Positions 1 to 7,259 of a DNA stretch of 64,000 nucleotides are shown in pieces. Source of the DNA: Paucibacter sp. DJ2R-2 (lineage in GTDB: Bacteria; Pseudomonadota; Gammaproteobacteria; Burkholderiales; Burkholderiaceae_C); the NCBI RefSeq assembly GCF_025717675.1, contig NZ_JAJIRT010000002.1:124001-188000 (forward strand), given 5' to 3'. Both the position numbers and the translations under genes were made by a program. The notes beneath the pieces were generated by a model. The model saw nothing but the letters and a program-made list of their open reading frames with translations. It did not search any database and was not told the DNA's origin. The first letter of the stretch is position 1; each line of letters opens with the position of its first letter.

Positions 1-566
1 CGGGCCAACACCAAGGTCAGAAATTCTGCGGTCTGGCATGATCGCAGCGACCGAGAACCGTGGCATCCAAATGCTGGCGCTCAGCCTATCCTGCACTCAG
101 TTTTTCTACTGTTCTTGGTCTTCAAGGCTGCGGCGAAACGCTGAAATTCAGGCCCAGATCACCGCCAATTCCTAACTTCTAGGGCACGCGGTGAGCTGAG
201 TCGCTGGCCAACCGACAGCAATCAGGCGGATGTGGACCGAAACCGGACCATATCCGGACCAAAACCGGACCGTAAGCGAACCGTATCCGGACCGTATCCG
301 GACCAAAAGCGGACCATATCCGGACCGTATCCGGACCCTTTTGAGCCCAGTGCACGTTTGGCCTCCCAGGCGCGACATCAAGTCGGCCTGAACGGGCTCC
401 GGCGGCCCGGCATCGGGCGTGGCGGGTGTCAGCGGTGCCGGTCTGGCCAAAGGCCTGTCCGGCACGGGGGCGCGTTCATGCATCGCATGAAGGCATTGAA
501 GCCCCCATCCGCTGACACGGGAGCGGGCCCGCCTCTCATCTTCCCTGCCGCTGCCGCAGCTGCCTT
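1..566. other. Non-coding stretch at the left edge, with a minisatellite
   Basis: No convincing gene is visible on either strand. Open frames cross the stretch, but their translations are low-complexity and match no family I recognise. The only clear structure is the 11-bp tandem repeat at 234-342. The stretch lies downstream of the leftward sigma/anti-sigma pair, where a TonB-dependent receptor is often found in FecIR systems. None is present here, although one could lie beyond the window edge. Confidence 0.6.
234..342. repeat. Minisatellite of 11-bp units, about ten copies
   Basis: Nine consecutive 11-bp units plus a partial tenth follow the pattern GGACC(G/A)(T/A)A(T/A)(C/G)C with no indels. 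Units begin at 234, 245, 256, 267, 278, 289, 300, 311, 322 and 333. Variation is concentrated at positions 6-9 of each unit, where the versions ATAT, GTAT, AAAA and GTAA occur. The 11-bp period is close to one DNA helical turn, so the short A/T runs fall on roughly the same face. The period is not a multiple of three, so any frame across it repeats only every 33 bp, which argues against a coding role. Confidence 0.9.
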
Positions 567-1673
567 TCAGCGCGGCGCCAGCTCCAAACGATCAGAGTGC
601 TCTCTGACGTCCAAACCATGCAGTGCCGCCACAGCTCGCGCAAAGCTCGTACTGTCGCCCGTCCTGAACAGGCCACTGACTCGCAGCGCCTTGAGCCTGT
701 CGGAATCGACGATCACGATGGGCTTCGAGCTATAGCGGTTCATCTCGGCCACGGCCTCATTGAGGGTGACATCATCAAACGAGGCCTGGCCACGTGTCCA
801 GGCCACTGCCCGGCCCAGACCTGGTCGATCAACTCGCACCTTAGAGATCCGTGAAGCGGCCATTGCGCCATCAACGCGCACACGCTCCCCTGCAGTCATC
901 ACGACCGGACCAGCACCCGCCGCTGCGGCCACCCGACCTGCCTGAGGCCGCAAGACAACCTGCCCCTCGATCAAGGTCACTTCGAGCGACGTGCTGACCT
1001 CTTGCATGCTCGGCTGCAAGCGCACGAGAAAAGCGGTTCCAGTCGCTTTGACCTCGGTCCCGCCCGCAGTCACCAGGAAGGGGCGGCTGGCGTCCTTGGC
1101 CACTTCGAACAGCGCCTCCCCGGACTCGACGACCACAAGCCGTTCAGACAAAGTCAGACTTGCCCGGACTTTCGTGGCGGTATTCAAAGACATGCGACTG
1201 CCGTCCTGCAGCATCACCACCCGGTGCTCCCCCACTCCCGTGGCATACACCTCTCCAGTTCGCCATGGCTGCAGCGCCAAGACCAGCACGGAGGCAAGCA
1301 CCAGGAACACCGCAGCCAAGGCCCATTGCATCGGCCAGGGGACTCTCAAGCGATGCTCTGAAACCCTTTCGGCACTGCTCCAGGCGTTGACGCAGGCACT
1401 GAGAGTGAGATTCGCAACCTCCTGCCATGTCTCCGTACACCGTTCAAAGGCAAGCCGATGCGCGGCTGACTGGGCCTGCCACGCCAAGCACTCGCGCACC
1501 ATAGCTGGCGTGCGGCTGGGGCCATGCAAACGGGCGATCCACACGGCAGCTTCAGCAGCGAGGTCTGGCGACACCAATGGCGGAGGCCGATCCCCGGCTT
1601 CTGCAGCCAACTCGTCTCGTCCACTATCCGTGCGCCCCGCCCTGCCCGGCACCGACTCAAACTCAGCGACCAC
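567..1673 (-). CDS. FecR-family anti-sigma factor / sigma regulator
   Basis: Inner-membrane regulator that would control the ECF sigma factor encoded just upstream. The order visible is an N-terminal DUF4880-like segment with cytoplasmic motifs such as WQAQSAAHRLAFER, a single membrane helix near residues 115-135 (ALAAVFLVLASVLVLAL), a FecR domain (GEHRVVMLQDGSRMSLNTAT, GEALFEVAKDASRPFLV) and a C-terminal DUF4974/STN-like segment (VTLNEAVAEMNRYSSKPIVI). I prefer the GTG at 1673 because it overlaps the sigma gene's stop as TAGTG, a usual coupling signal. A TTG at 1679 is also in frame. Family assignment is firm; the signal sensed is unknown, and no partner TonB receptor is adjacent. Confidence 0.88.
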   Translation of the reverse strand: MVAEFESVPGRAGRTDSGRDELAAEAGDRPPPLVSPDLAAEAAVWIARLHGPSRTPAMVRECLAWQAQSAAHRLAFERCTETWQEVANLTLSACVNAWSSAERVSEHRLRVPWPMQWALAAVFLVLASVLVLALQPWRTGEVYATGVGEHRVVMLQDGSRMSLNTATKVRASLTLSERLVVVESGEALFEVAKDASRPFLVTAGGTEVKATGTAFLVRLQPSMQEVSTSLEVTLIEGQVVLRPQAGRVAAAAGAGPVVMTAGERVRVDGAMAASRISKVRVDRPGLGRAVAWTRGQASFDDVTLNEAVAEMNRYSSKPIVIVDSDRLKALRVSGLFRTGDSTSFARAVAALHGLDVREHSDRLELAPR

Positions 1674-2152
1674 TACCAACCTTCCATCCAGCTTGTCAGT
1701 TGCAGGGTGGCCTTGGCGACATGCTTCTCCACCGTGCTGATGCTCAAGCCATGATTCTGGGCAATCTCTTGGTAAGTCAAACCGTCGATCCGGTGCGACA
1801 GAAAAATTTCCCGGGTCTTATCAGTCAGGCGCCCTAACCCGAGACTCAGACGCGCCATGCGCTCCCGTGCCAGCACGATCGCCTCAGTGCCAGGAGCGGT
1901 GTCGAGCAGGACCACCTCGTCCACCATCAGCTGTTCGCCATGGCTGACGCTGGACCGGTGAGCATCAATGGACAGATTCAGCGCAGTCCGCATCAAGAAA
2001 GCTTCGGGTACATCCACCACCTGCTCGCGCTCATAACAGGCCAGGCGGACCCAGGCCTCTTGCACAAGGTCATCGGCGTCGTCGCCCGATCGCCCACGGC
2101 GAATCAGTGCGGCCTTTACCCTCTTGAAGATGGGCGGCAACGGAGTTTTCAC
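1673..2152 (-). CDS. FecI-like ECF RNA polymerase sigma factor
   Basis: Extracytoplasmic-function sigma factor of about 159 residues. Region 2 contains DDADDLVQEAWVRLACYERE and region 4 contains LGRLTDKTREIFLSHRIDGL followed by the helix-turn-helix YQEIAQNHGLSISTVEKHV, which would bind the -35 element. It lies immediately before a fecR-type gene with overlapping stop and start, so the two are almost certainly one transcript. The start is uncertain. A GTG at 2152 gives the sequence VKTPLPPIFKRVKAAL, typical of this family's N-terminus, while the ATG at 2233 would add 27 atypical residues. Such pairs often control iron or polysaccharide uptake, but nothing here shows the target. Confidence 0.86.
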   Translation of the reverse strand: MKTPLPPIFKRVKAALIRRGRSGDDADDLVQEAWVRLACYEREQVVDVPEAFLMRTALNLSIDAHRSSVSHGEQLMVDEVVLLDTAPGTEAIVLARERMARLSLGLGRLTDKTREIFLSHRIDGLTYQEIAQNHGLSISTVEKHVAKATLQLTSWMEGW

Positions 2153-2252
2153 GATGGACGCCCAATTAAATTTGACTGAACTGATCCAACGAGATCGCAA
2201 GCAACTGGGGTGGGTGAACAGGCATGCTCGCAATCATCCATCCGAAGTCGTG

Positions 2253-2265
2253 ATGACCGAGTCAT
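2253..2265. promoter_or_regulatory. Palindrome between the sigma factor and the XRE gene
   Basis: ATGAC-CGA-GTCAT, a perfect 5-bp inverted repeat with a 3-bp spacer, in the divergent intergenic region. It shares the GTCA core with the better palindrome at 2343-2372 and could be a related operator half-site pair. This is inference from symmetry only. Confidence 0.3.
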
Positions 2266-2342
2266 GGCGCCTCCTTGACGCGGATTGCTTCTCCGGGCAC
2301 CTGTGACTGTGAGTTCTTTTTGCGAGAAGCAAGCGCGACAGA

Positions 2343-2372
2343 TGAGTCACAGGCTGGCCAAATTGTGACTCA
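2343..2372. promoter_or_regulatory. Operator-like inverted repeat upstream of the XRE regulator
   Basis: TGAGTCACA at 2343-2351 and TGTGACTCA at 2364-2372 form a perfect 9-bp inverted repeat with a 12-bp spacer, ending 42 bp before the start of the XRE gene. A further TGTGACT half-site occurs near 2304. Small XRE repressors commonly bind such symmetric sites in their own promoters, so autoregulation is likely but unproven. Confidence 0.5.
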
Positions 2373-2414
2373 AAAGCGGCTGACTTAAAAGCATCAAAGC
2401 GAAAAACTTCGCCG

Positions 2415-2666
2415 ATGCCCAAAGATACGTCGTCCAAGAGTCACCGAAAAAGCGCGCGCGAGCACCTCTCTCGCAACCTCGTTGTATTGCGCCGAAAAAA
2501 GGGTTGGTCTCAAGAAGATCTTGCGTTAGAAGCTGGGCTTCACCGCACCTTTGTCGCTCATGTTGAGCGGTGCGCGAGGAATATCTCCCTCGACAACATT
2601 GAAAAGCTCGCCATCGTGCTTGGCGTCGAGACTTACAGCCTGTTGCTTCCAAATTCGACCGAATAG
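2415..2666 (+). CDS. Small XRE/Cro-family transcriptional regulator
   Basis: An 83-residue protein that is essentially one lambda Cro/CI-type helix-turn-helix. After a short basic N-terminus it reads LSRNLVVLRRKKGWSQEDLA, then the recognition-helix region LEAGLHRTFVAHVERCARN, then ISLDNIEKLAIVLGVE, matching the five-helix HTH_3 fold. No oligomerisation or sensor domain is present. It is the first gene of the AT-richer accessory block and reads towards the Rx4H gene at 2934. A palindromic operator candidate lies just upstream. It probably controls genes of this block; which ones cannot be told. Family assignment is firm. Confidence 0.9.
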   Translation: MPKDTSSKSHRKSAREHLSRNLVVLRRKKGWSQEDLALEAGLHRTFVAHVERCARNISLDNIEKLAIVLGVETYSLLLPNSTE

Positions 2667-2933
2667 CTTTCACCGCGCCTGATCGAATTTAACTCCGGAT
2701 CTGATAGGGCTAGTTATTCAACCAGTCCAAGTACGCTCATCATGTATTTGCGTTGGCAGAGATTCAGGGGCAGCAGTCCACTACGGGGATGATTGGCAGG
2801 CTCACCATGCAAAACTCAATACTCCACAGTGTAGAGAGCATCACTGTTTGGCTGTGGATCTCTGGAAACTGCGAGGCAGGGTCGCTATGGCAGCCAAGAA
2901 TTCGTAAACCTCCTGAAAGTTGCTTGAGACTGC

Positions 2934-3785
2934 ATGAGCCAAGATAAGCTTGTCATCAACCTGGACTTCGACAGTTCGCGTGGCCACTTCCTGAGGGCTA
3001 TTCAGCATCAATTAGACATCGTCACATTGCTGATCGCCGGCGCAGAGCGAGTGAGCGCGGAGGAAGCGCAGCCACAAGGAATTCACAACTTTAGCCCGGC
3101 ACATGGTACCGAGCTGTCTCATGAGGAAGCCAGGAGTGCCGGGTTAGCGTGGCTGAACACCAGCTTCCTTCGAGATTCAATAGAAGCAACGGATCAATTT
3201 CTGGGCCGATGCCTATCATTCTGCAATGCCATCCGTATTGCCGGCAAAGGGAATGCCAGCGCCGATGAGCTTGAGCAGATATTGCGGCTCGCACCGCAGA
3301 GGCATCACAAAATGCACTTCCCCAAGAAACTGGAGGAACTGGAGCAGAAATATGGGGTCAGGCCCGAGTTCACTGCGCACGTCCTTTCGCTAAACAAGGT
3401 TCGAACTTGCCTGGTCCATCGCCTTGGAAAGGTCTCGCGCCTTGACACCAATAGCGAAGATCGCCTTGTTGCGAAGTGGGTCACCAGCATAATGGTTCTA
3501 CGCGGACTGCAGACTGGAAGAGAACTGGTACTGACAGTGCCCGGTCAAGGCTTAGATGAAGAGACTGAGCTTGAGATGCGAATCGTCGAACATGAAAAGA
3601 TGTTCAACCTCGGGACACAGATTGTTCTTGAGCAGTACGATATTTTCAGCACCATCTTCACGCTGTGGCGGTTTGGTTTGGCCTGTGCCGACGCGGTAGA
3701 ACAGTTCGCCCGAGAGGTCGGCGTTTCCGTGAGTAGGCCGAGTGAATCTGGATTGCCGCACTCGCCGCTTCACCGGGATCAATAG
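2934..3785 (+). CDS. Hypothetical protein with an Rx4H (HEPN-like) motif
   Basis: A soluble 283-residue protein with no signal peptide and no family I can name. The middle segment reads KVRTCLVHRLGKV. Arg157 and His162 make an R-x4-H motif, preceded by a predicted helix (FPKKLEELEQKYGV), which is the usual layout around the catalytic motif of HEPN-superfamily RNases and RNA-binding proteins. The Asn that often follows the Arg is absent (Thr here), so the HEPN call is tentative. The gene stands alone on the plus strand between the XRE regulator and the leftward membrane-protein pair. Codon use looks less GC-biased than in the flanking core genes, consistent with acquired DNA. Confidence 0.65.
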   Translation: MSQDKLVINLDFDSSRGHFLRAIQHQLDIVTLLIAGAERVSAEEAQPQGIHNFSPAHGTELSHEEARSAGLAWLNTSFLRDSIEATDQFLGRCLSFCNAIRIAGKGNASADELEQILRLAPQRHHKMHFPKKLEELEQKYGVRPEFTAHVLSLNKVRTCLVHRLGKVSRLDTNSEDRLVAKWVTSIMVLRGLQTGRELVLTVPGQGLDEETELEMRIVEHEKMFNLGTQIVLEQYDIFSTIFTLWRFGLACADAVEQFAREVGVSVSRPSESGLPHSPLHRDQ

Positions 3786-3888
3786 TACGGCCCAGATCCT
3801 CGTTCGCACTGAGACAGACCTCATTCGGAAAGCGATCTGGCTGCGACGCGGAAATCACCATGTCCGTGTGTTGAACGCTTCCCTGCTC

Positions 3889-4509
3889 CTAATGAGTGGC
3901 CGGAGGTGCAACGGTTTCCCAACCAATCCGCTCCTCGCTTAGTACGACCTGGCTAGATTCCATACGAGCGATGGCGGCCAAGCGCTCGTTCTCTCGCATC
4001 TTGGACAGCCTCTGCTGATCACGGAATTCGCGTAGTTGCTCATCCCAATGATGCGCTATCAGAAAACTATAGGTCGCATCAGCTACGCCCAGGCCGGCTG
4101 CAAGAACCGTGGCCTCCAACATTGCATGCACCAATTGCTGCGACAAGACAGGCAAAAACGCGACAAGGGCACAAATAGCAACCCACGCCGCCCGAAGCAT
4201 AAGACGGCGGCGCAGGGCCGTAGCCTTTTCTCTTGTCTGCAAGTAGCCATCAGCCCCAAGCTCTTGCCCGGATAGAACGTCATCGACCTTCGAACGCAGG
4301 CTCCATAGCGCAGTACTAGCCAACAAACAATAGGGACCAAGGGCTCCTGAGATCGTGGCCAAGACTTTGATGTCCAGCGCCCGCCAAGCCACCTCCGCCA
4401 TCCCAAAGCCAATTACGGCAAAAAGGATCCGATAGATGGGGCGAGGGACGATGAGTGCGTCTATAACGCTGAACTCACTTCGCCGTTTTGCAACTTGGCC
4501 AGCAACCAT
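3889..4509 (-). CDS. Hypothetical four-helix membrane protein with charged C-terminal tail
   Basis: A 206-residue integral membrane protein of unknown function. Four hydrophobic segments are visible: about residues 24-46 (IYRILFAVIGFGMAEVAW), 49-71 (VLATISGALGPYCLLASTAL), 103-122 and 127-150. A soluble, highly charged C-terminal helix follows (HWDEQLREFRDQQRLSKMRE). The first 49 bases overlap the end of the 340-aa gene in another frame, so the two are surely one operon and probably translationally coupled. A soluble protein followed by a small multi-pass membrane protein is the layout of lambda RexA-RexB and other membrane-disrupting defence pairs, but I do not see sequence identity that proves kinship. 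Confidence 0.7.
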   Translation of the reverse strand: MVAGQVAKRRSEFSVIDALIVPRPIYRILFAVIGFGMAEVAWRALDIKVLATISGALGPYCLLASTALWSLRSKVDDVLSGQELGADGYLQTREKATALRRRLMLRAAWVAICALVAFLPVLSQQLVHAMLEATVLAAGLGVADATYSFLIAHHWDEQLREFRDQQRLSKMRENERLAAIARMESSQVVLSEERIGWETVAPPATH

Positions 4510-5483
4510 TGCTTCATCAAGCCAAAGACTTCGTCAGCACTGGGCAATCCATTCCATACGTCGACATTGATGTGTCCAGTCAGCTTCAGATCGCTACCTG
4601 TCAGTACCGTCCCATCCTTCAAATGAACTGTGGGCTCAACACCTTCGGCCGCCCGCAAAGCTGATGCGAGCTTATTCAGCAGCTTCTGACCATCCTTCGT
4701 CGTGCTGCGATCATAGGTCACATGCAGCGAGTACTTGATGTTGGAATTATTGAGCGCATCTAGATCCAGCGCGGCAGCACGGTCTTTCGAGATCAACCCC
4801 TTCAGCACCCCGAGGATAAGACTGCTTGACTCTGCATCGTTATGCAGATCGAAGTCGCGTACTGCGTGCTCAGATCGCGCAACTCCCCCGTCGCCATCCG
4901 AATTGCCCCAGGCTGGTACTAGTGCCCCGCCCAGATCGATCGATTTGACAGGCGACTTCAGCGCTTTGGTCAGCGTTGACTTCGGCGGCTTCGCCGTCAG
5001 AACTACCTCTGCAAGTTCATGGATTTGACCAGCCTTGCGCAGCAACCAAGTCAAATGCTCTTCAACATGATCAGACCTTAGTGATTGCGATTGCATCAGG
5101 ACAACGTGATTGCCGCTGATAGACATGAAGAGCGTACCCTCTACGAGCTCTTGTTGTTTGCCTGATGGAGTCTTGGAAACAGGAACGGCTCGCATCGCGA
5201 GCGTCGTCGCGCTGTCATCGTCTTCCAAATACAACGATGCCATACCTGGCGTGTATCGAGCTAGAAGCGCGTGAACAAAGCCAGTCTCTATCTTCGACTG
5301 ACCGACGAGCCGCCAAATTGGAGATTCGTCCTGTGGAGCCAACGACTCTCGACGCTGCTTGATCATGCGCAGCTTGATGAGAGCCTGTTTGACCATATCC
5401 TCAAGAGTGGCAGTCGGCTTGATATTTTTGAACTCAGCGTACCGATAGCTGATCGCCTTTCGTCGGCGTTCTTTTGTTGTCAT
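4461..5483 (-). CDS. Hypothetical 340-aa protein, first gene of a pair with the membrane protein
   Basis: No recognised family. It is soluble and begins with a basic stretch (TTKERRRKAISYRYAEF). A predicted alpha/beta half contains VEGTLFMSISGNHVVLMQSQ followed by an amphipathic helix (EEHLTWLLRKAG). A linker of low complexity (about 195-225, rich in Gly, Ser and Asp) separates this from a C-terminal domain with KYSLHVTYDRSTTKDGQKLL and HINVDVWNGLPSADEVFGL. The two-domain layout and the coupled membrane gene downstream resemble the RexA/RexB arrangement of phage lambda in outline only. The start ATG at 5483 is the only good candidate. It is a candidate sensor for the membrane partner; this is inference. 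Confidence 0.65.
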   Translation of the reverse strand: MTTKERRRKAISYRYAEFKNIKPTATLEDMVKQALIKLRMIKQRRESLAPQDESPIWRLVGQSKIETGFVHALLARYTPGMASLYLEDDDSATTLAMRAVPVSKTPSGKQQELVEGTLFMSISGNHVVLMQSQSLRSDHVEEHLTWLLRKAGQIHELAEVVLTAKPPKSTLTKALKSPVKSIDLGGALVPAWGNSDGDGGVARSEHAVRDFDLHNDAESSSLILGVLKGLISKDRAAALDLDALNNSNIKYSLHVTYDRSTTKDGQKLLNKLASALRAAEGVEPTVHLKDGTVLTGSDLKLTGHINVDVWNGLPSADEVFGLMKQWLLAKLQNGEVSSAL

Positions 5484-5503
5484 GCGGCTCCCTTTGCATT
5501 CGC

Positions 5504-5528
5504 GGCTTTAGCCCTTCAGGCCAAAGCC
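5504..5528 (-). promoter_or_regulatory. Hairpin in the leader of the 340-aa gene
   Basis: The sequence forms a 10-bp stem with one mismatch around a 5-base loop (GGCTTTAGCC / GGCCAAAGCC), 21 bases upstream of the start at 5483. It could be an operator or a leader hairpin. There is no U-run to make it a terminator in the leftward direction. Confidence 0.3.
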
Positions 5529-5732
5529 TGACTGTCATCGTCCAACATGAGGAGCGATGTTTCAGTCGCAACAATACCAGTATGTGGAGTCGATTTACTC
5601 TGACAATGACAAGTTCAGGTACCTCGTCAGAACACAGCTCAACTAAAGAAATCCATGGGCATCGCCGAGCTCACGTATTGAGACAAACGGTTCCCAATCG
5701 TCGGGTCTCTGGGTGCGGTAAACCCATCGAAC

Positions 5733-6584
5733 TCACATCCCGGACCGCAAGCGAAACCAAGCCACCTTGCGACCATCGTCGCCCACCCGGTACTCCAAGT
5801 CGAACATTCGAGATTCCGAAAGCACCTGCGGCCAGGTCCGACAGCCGTACTTGGCGGGGGTCTGCTCGGAGTGGTAAGCCTCTATCCAAGCCTGGGCCCG
5901 TTCCAGCCTCGCCCAGCCATCCTCAGAAAGCTCCGTGGCAGCCTGCCTTAGCACCGAAACGATGCCGGAAAAAGGCCACCTGAAGCTGCCGTCTGGCGCG
6001 ATGCCGTTGACCACCATGTCATGGAAGGCTTCAGTTGCTGCGAAGGCCGCCATCATTGCGCGCGCCTTCTCCATACCCTGAGCCCAGGCGAGCAACTCGC
6101 AGTGGTGGAGTTCAATACGCTCATAGCAGTGTTCGAGGTGCTCCAGGGCGGCAGTGCAACCCGCGTCGCTGCCAAGGTCGAATTTCTCAATGAGATGGTG
6201 CACCAGCTGGTTTCGCATGACCACCAATTCCTCGATAGCTGCCCGCGTTCTGGCCAGCCGTTGAGGCTCCATCGTGATGCGATGACTCACCGCCAGGGAG
6301 GTAAGGTCGGTGGGCACTTCGCCTACTGGTAGCAGTTCGCGCTCATGGCCGTCAGGTACGGCATAAGTCTCGAACAAAGACTTGACCAACGTGCCAAGGG
6401 TTTTGTCAGCCAACTTCTCGACGCGAGTGGCAAGCTGCGTCTCAATGGTCCGTGCAGGGCCCGCCAACTCGTGGTTGGCCAGCAGAGCCTTCATCAAGCA
6501 CTCGTACTGTTGCAGGCGCAGCATGCATCGACCCAAGAGGCGCTCGACCTCTACTTGCGGCTCAGTACGTCGATCATCACTCAT
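5733..6584 (-). CDS. HEPN plus OST-HTH/LOTUS domain protein, candidate RNA-binding effector
   Basis: A 283-residue soluble protein with two recognisable parts. The N-terminal helical half contains EELVVMRNQLVHHLIEKF, where Arg124-Asn125 and His129 form the canonical HEPN RNx3H motif. Residues about 206-283 (WPFSGIVSVLRQAATELSED, then TPAKYGCRTWPQVLSESRMF and DLEYRVGDDGRKVAWFRLR) match the OST-HTH/LOTUS fold, which binds RNA, often with G-quadruplex preference. The pairing suggests an RNA-targeting or RNA-processing protein. No antitoxin of the MNT type is adjacent. A GTG at 6599 is an alternative start; I chose ATG 6584. The role in defence is inferred from its neighbours. Confidence 0.75.
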   Translation of the reverse strand: MSDDRRTEPQVEVERLLGRCMLRLQQYECLMKALLANHELAGPARTIETQLATRVEKLADKTLGTLVKSLFETYAVPDGHERELLPVGEVPTDLTSLAVSHRITMEPQRLARTRAAIEELVVMRNQLVHHLIEKFDLGSDAGCTAALEHLEHCYERIELHHCELLAWAQGMEKARAMMAAFAATEAFHDMVVNGIAPDGSFRWPFSGIVSVLRQAATELSEDGWARLERAQAWIEAYHSEQTPAKYGCRTWPQVLSESRMFDLEYRVGDDGRKVAWFRLRSGM

Positions 6585-7041
6585 CGCATATTGGGTCACG
6601 AAAAGACTGTATCTCAGGCCCTATGCAGACGGCTGGAGCGCACCTCGGCGCATGCGCAGGGTTTTAGCCTTGGCAAAGCTGATTTCTTTGAGAAACTGGC
6701 AAGCCTGGACCGGCATCGTGCAACTCACGCGGCTTGGTGAAGTATCCACGGCCTGGTACACCGGGCAATCACCCAAGACTGCTCCGACCAAAGCTGCCGC
6801 ATTCGTACCGTGGGAACGCTCAATAGCGAGCATCGATGGTGATCCACTCGCGACGACCTGTTGAAGCGCCGCATAGGGGCACTTTTGCTGACGAACGAGG
6901 CTGGCATCCCCGATGACACGAACTCGCGCCAGGTTCGGCGCCCGGCTCCGCGCAGATCGCAGAAAAAAGTCACCGCCAGCAAAAATGTACGTTGGGCTGA
7001 GGCCAAAAACGTCCAGCGAAGCACCCCAACAGCCAACTGCC

Positions 7042-7065
7042 GGTTTACCCATTGGTTTACCCATT
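7042..7065. repeat. 12-bp direct repeat, two copies
   Basis: GGTTTACCCATT occurs twice in immediate tandem, about 75 bp from the 3' end of the tRNA-Pro gene. It could be a remnant of recombination or a recombination-factor binding site near an attachment site. There is no further support. Confidence 0.5.
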
Positions 7066-7087
7066 GAGCGCAATCGCTGCCGGAAAA

Positions 7088-7122
7088 GAAAAACGGGTTA
7101 GCTGCTTTCGCTGCTAACCCGT
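7088..7122 (-). terminator. Intrinsic terminator of tRNA-Pro
   Basis: A perfect 10-bp stem, ACGGGTTAGC at 7093-7102 and GCTAACCCGT at 7113-7122, with a 10-base loop. Read leftward it is followed by TTTTCTTTTCC, a standard rho-independent terminator 19 bases past the tRNA 3' end. Confidence 0.85.
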
Positions 7123-7140
7123 TGATTTACTTCAATAAAA

Positions 7141-7218
<78 letters not shown>

Positions 7219-7229
7219 CTTAGCTTTGC

Positions 7230-7259
7230 ATTATAGGAGGTTTTTTACGTTCATGGCAA
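7230..7259 (-). promoter_or_regulatory. Sigma-70 promoter of tRNA-Pro
   Basis: On the minus strand, TTGCCA (7259-7254) and TATAAT (7235-7230) are separated by 18 bp, and the tRNA begins 12 bases after the -10 box. The -10 is a perfect consensus and the -35 matches five of six bases. The -35 box overlaps the stop codon of the MerR-family gene. Confidence 0.85.

Larger units (their letters stand above)
6600..7140. other. Gene-poor stretch between the HEPN-LOTUS gene and tRNA-Pro
   Basis: Open frames of up to 150 codons exist on the minus strand, but their translations look random and match no family. Two things are visible. A 12-bp unit (GGTTTACCCATT) is directly repeated at 7042-7053 and 7054-7065, and the tRNA terminator hairpin lies at 7093-7122. 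This is where an integrase gene would be expected if the block were an intact tRNA-integrated element. I see none, so the element is either decayed, a satellite, or not integrase-borne. Confidence 0.5.

Noticed and set aside
232-735. Plus-strand open frame across the 11-bp minisatellite
   Set aside because: The repeat gives an 11-residue peptide repeat by chance. The rest has no recognisable sequence, and the frame overlaps fecR.
6621-7073. Minus-strand open frame next to tRNA-Pro, where an integrase might be expected
   Set aside because: No tyrosine-recombinase motifs (R, HxxR, Y) and no family features. It is not an integrase as far as I can see.
1-7140. Second copy of the tRNA-Pro 3' end as the far attachment site
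   Set aside because: I scanned for repeats of the tRNA 3' sequence (GGTGGGATTCGAAC and longer) and found none in this window. The element may extend left of it or lack a direct repeat.
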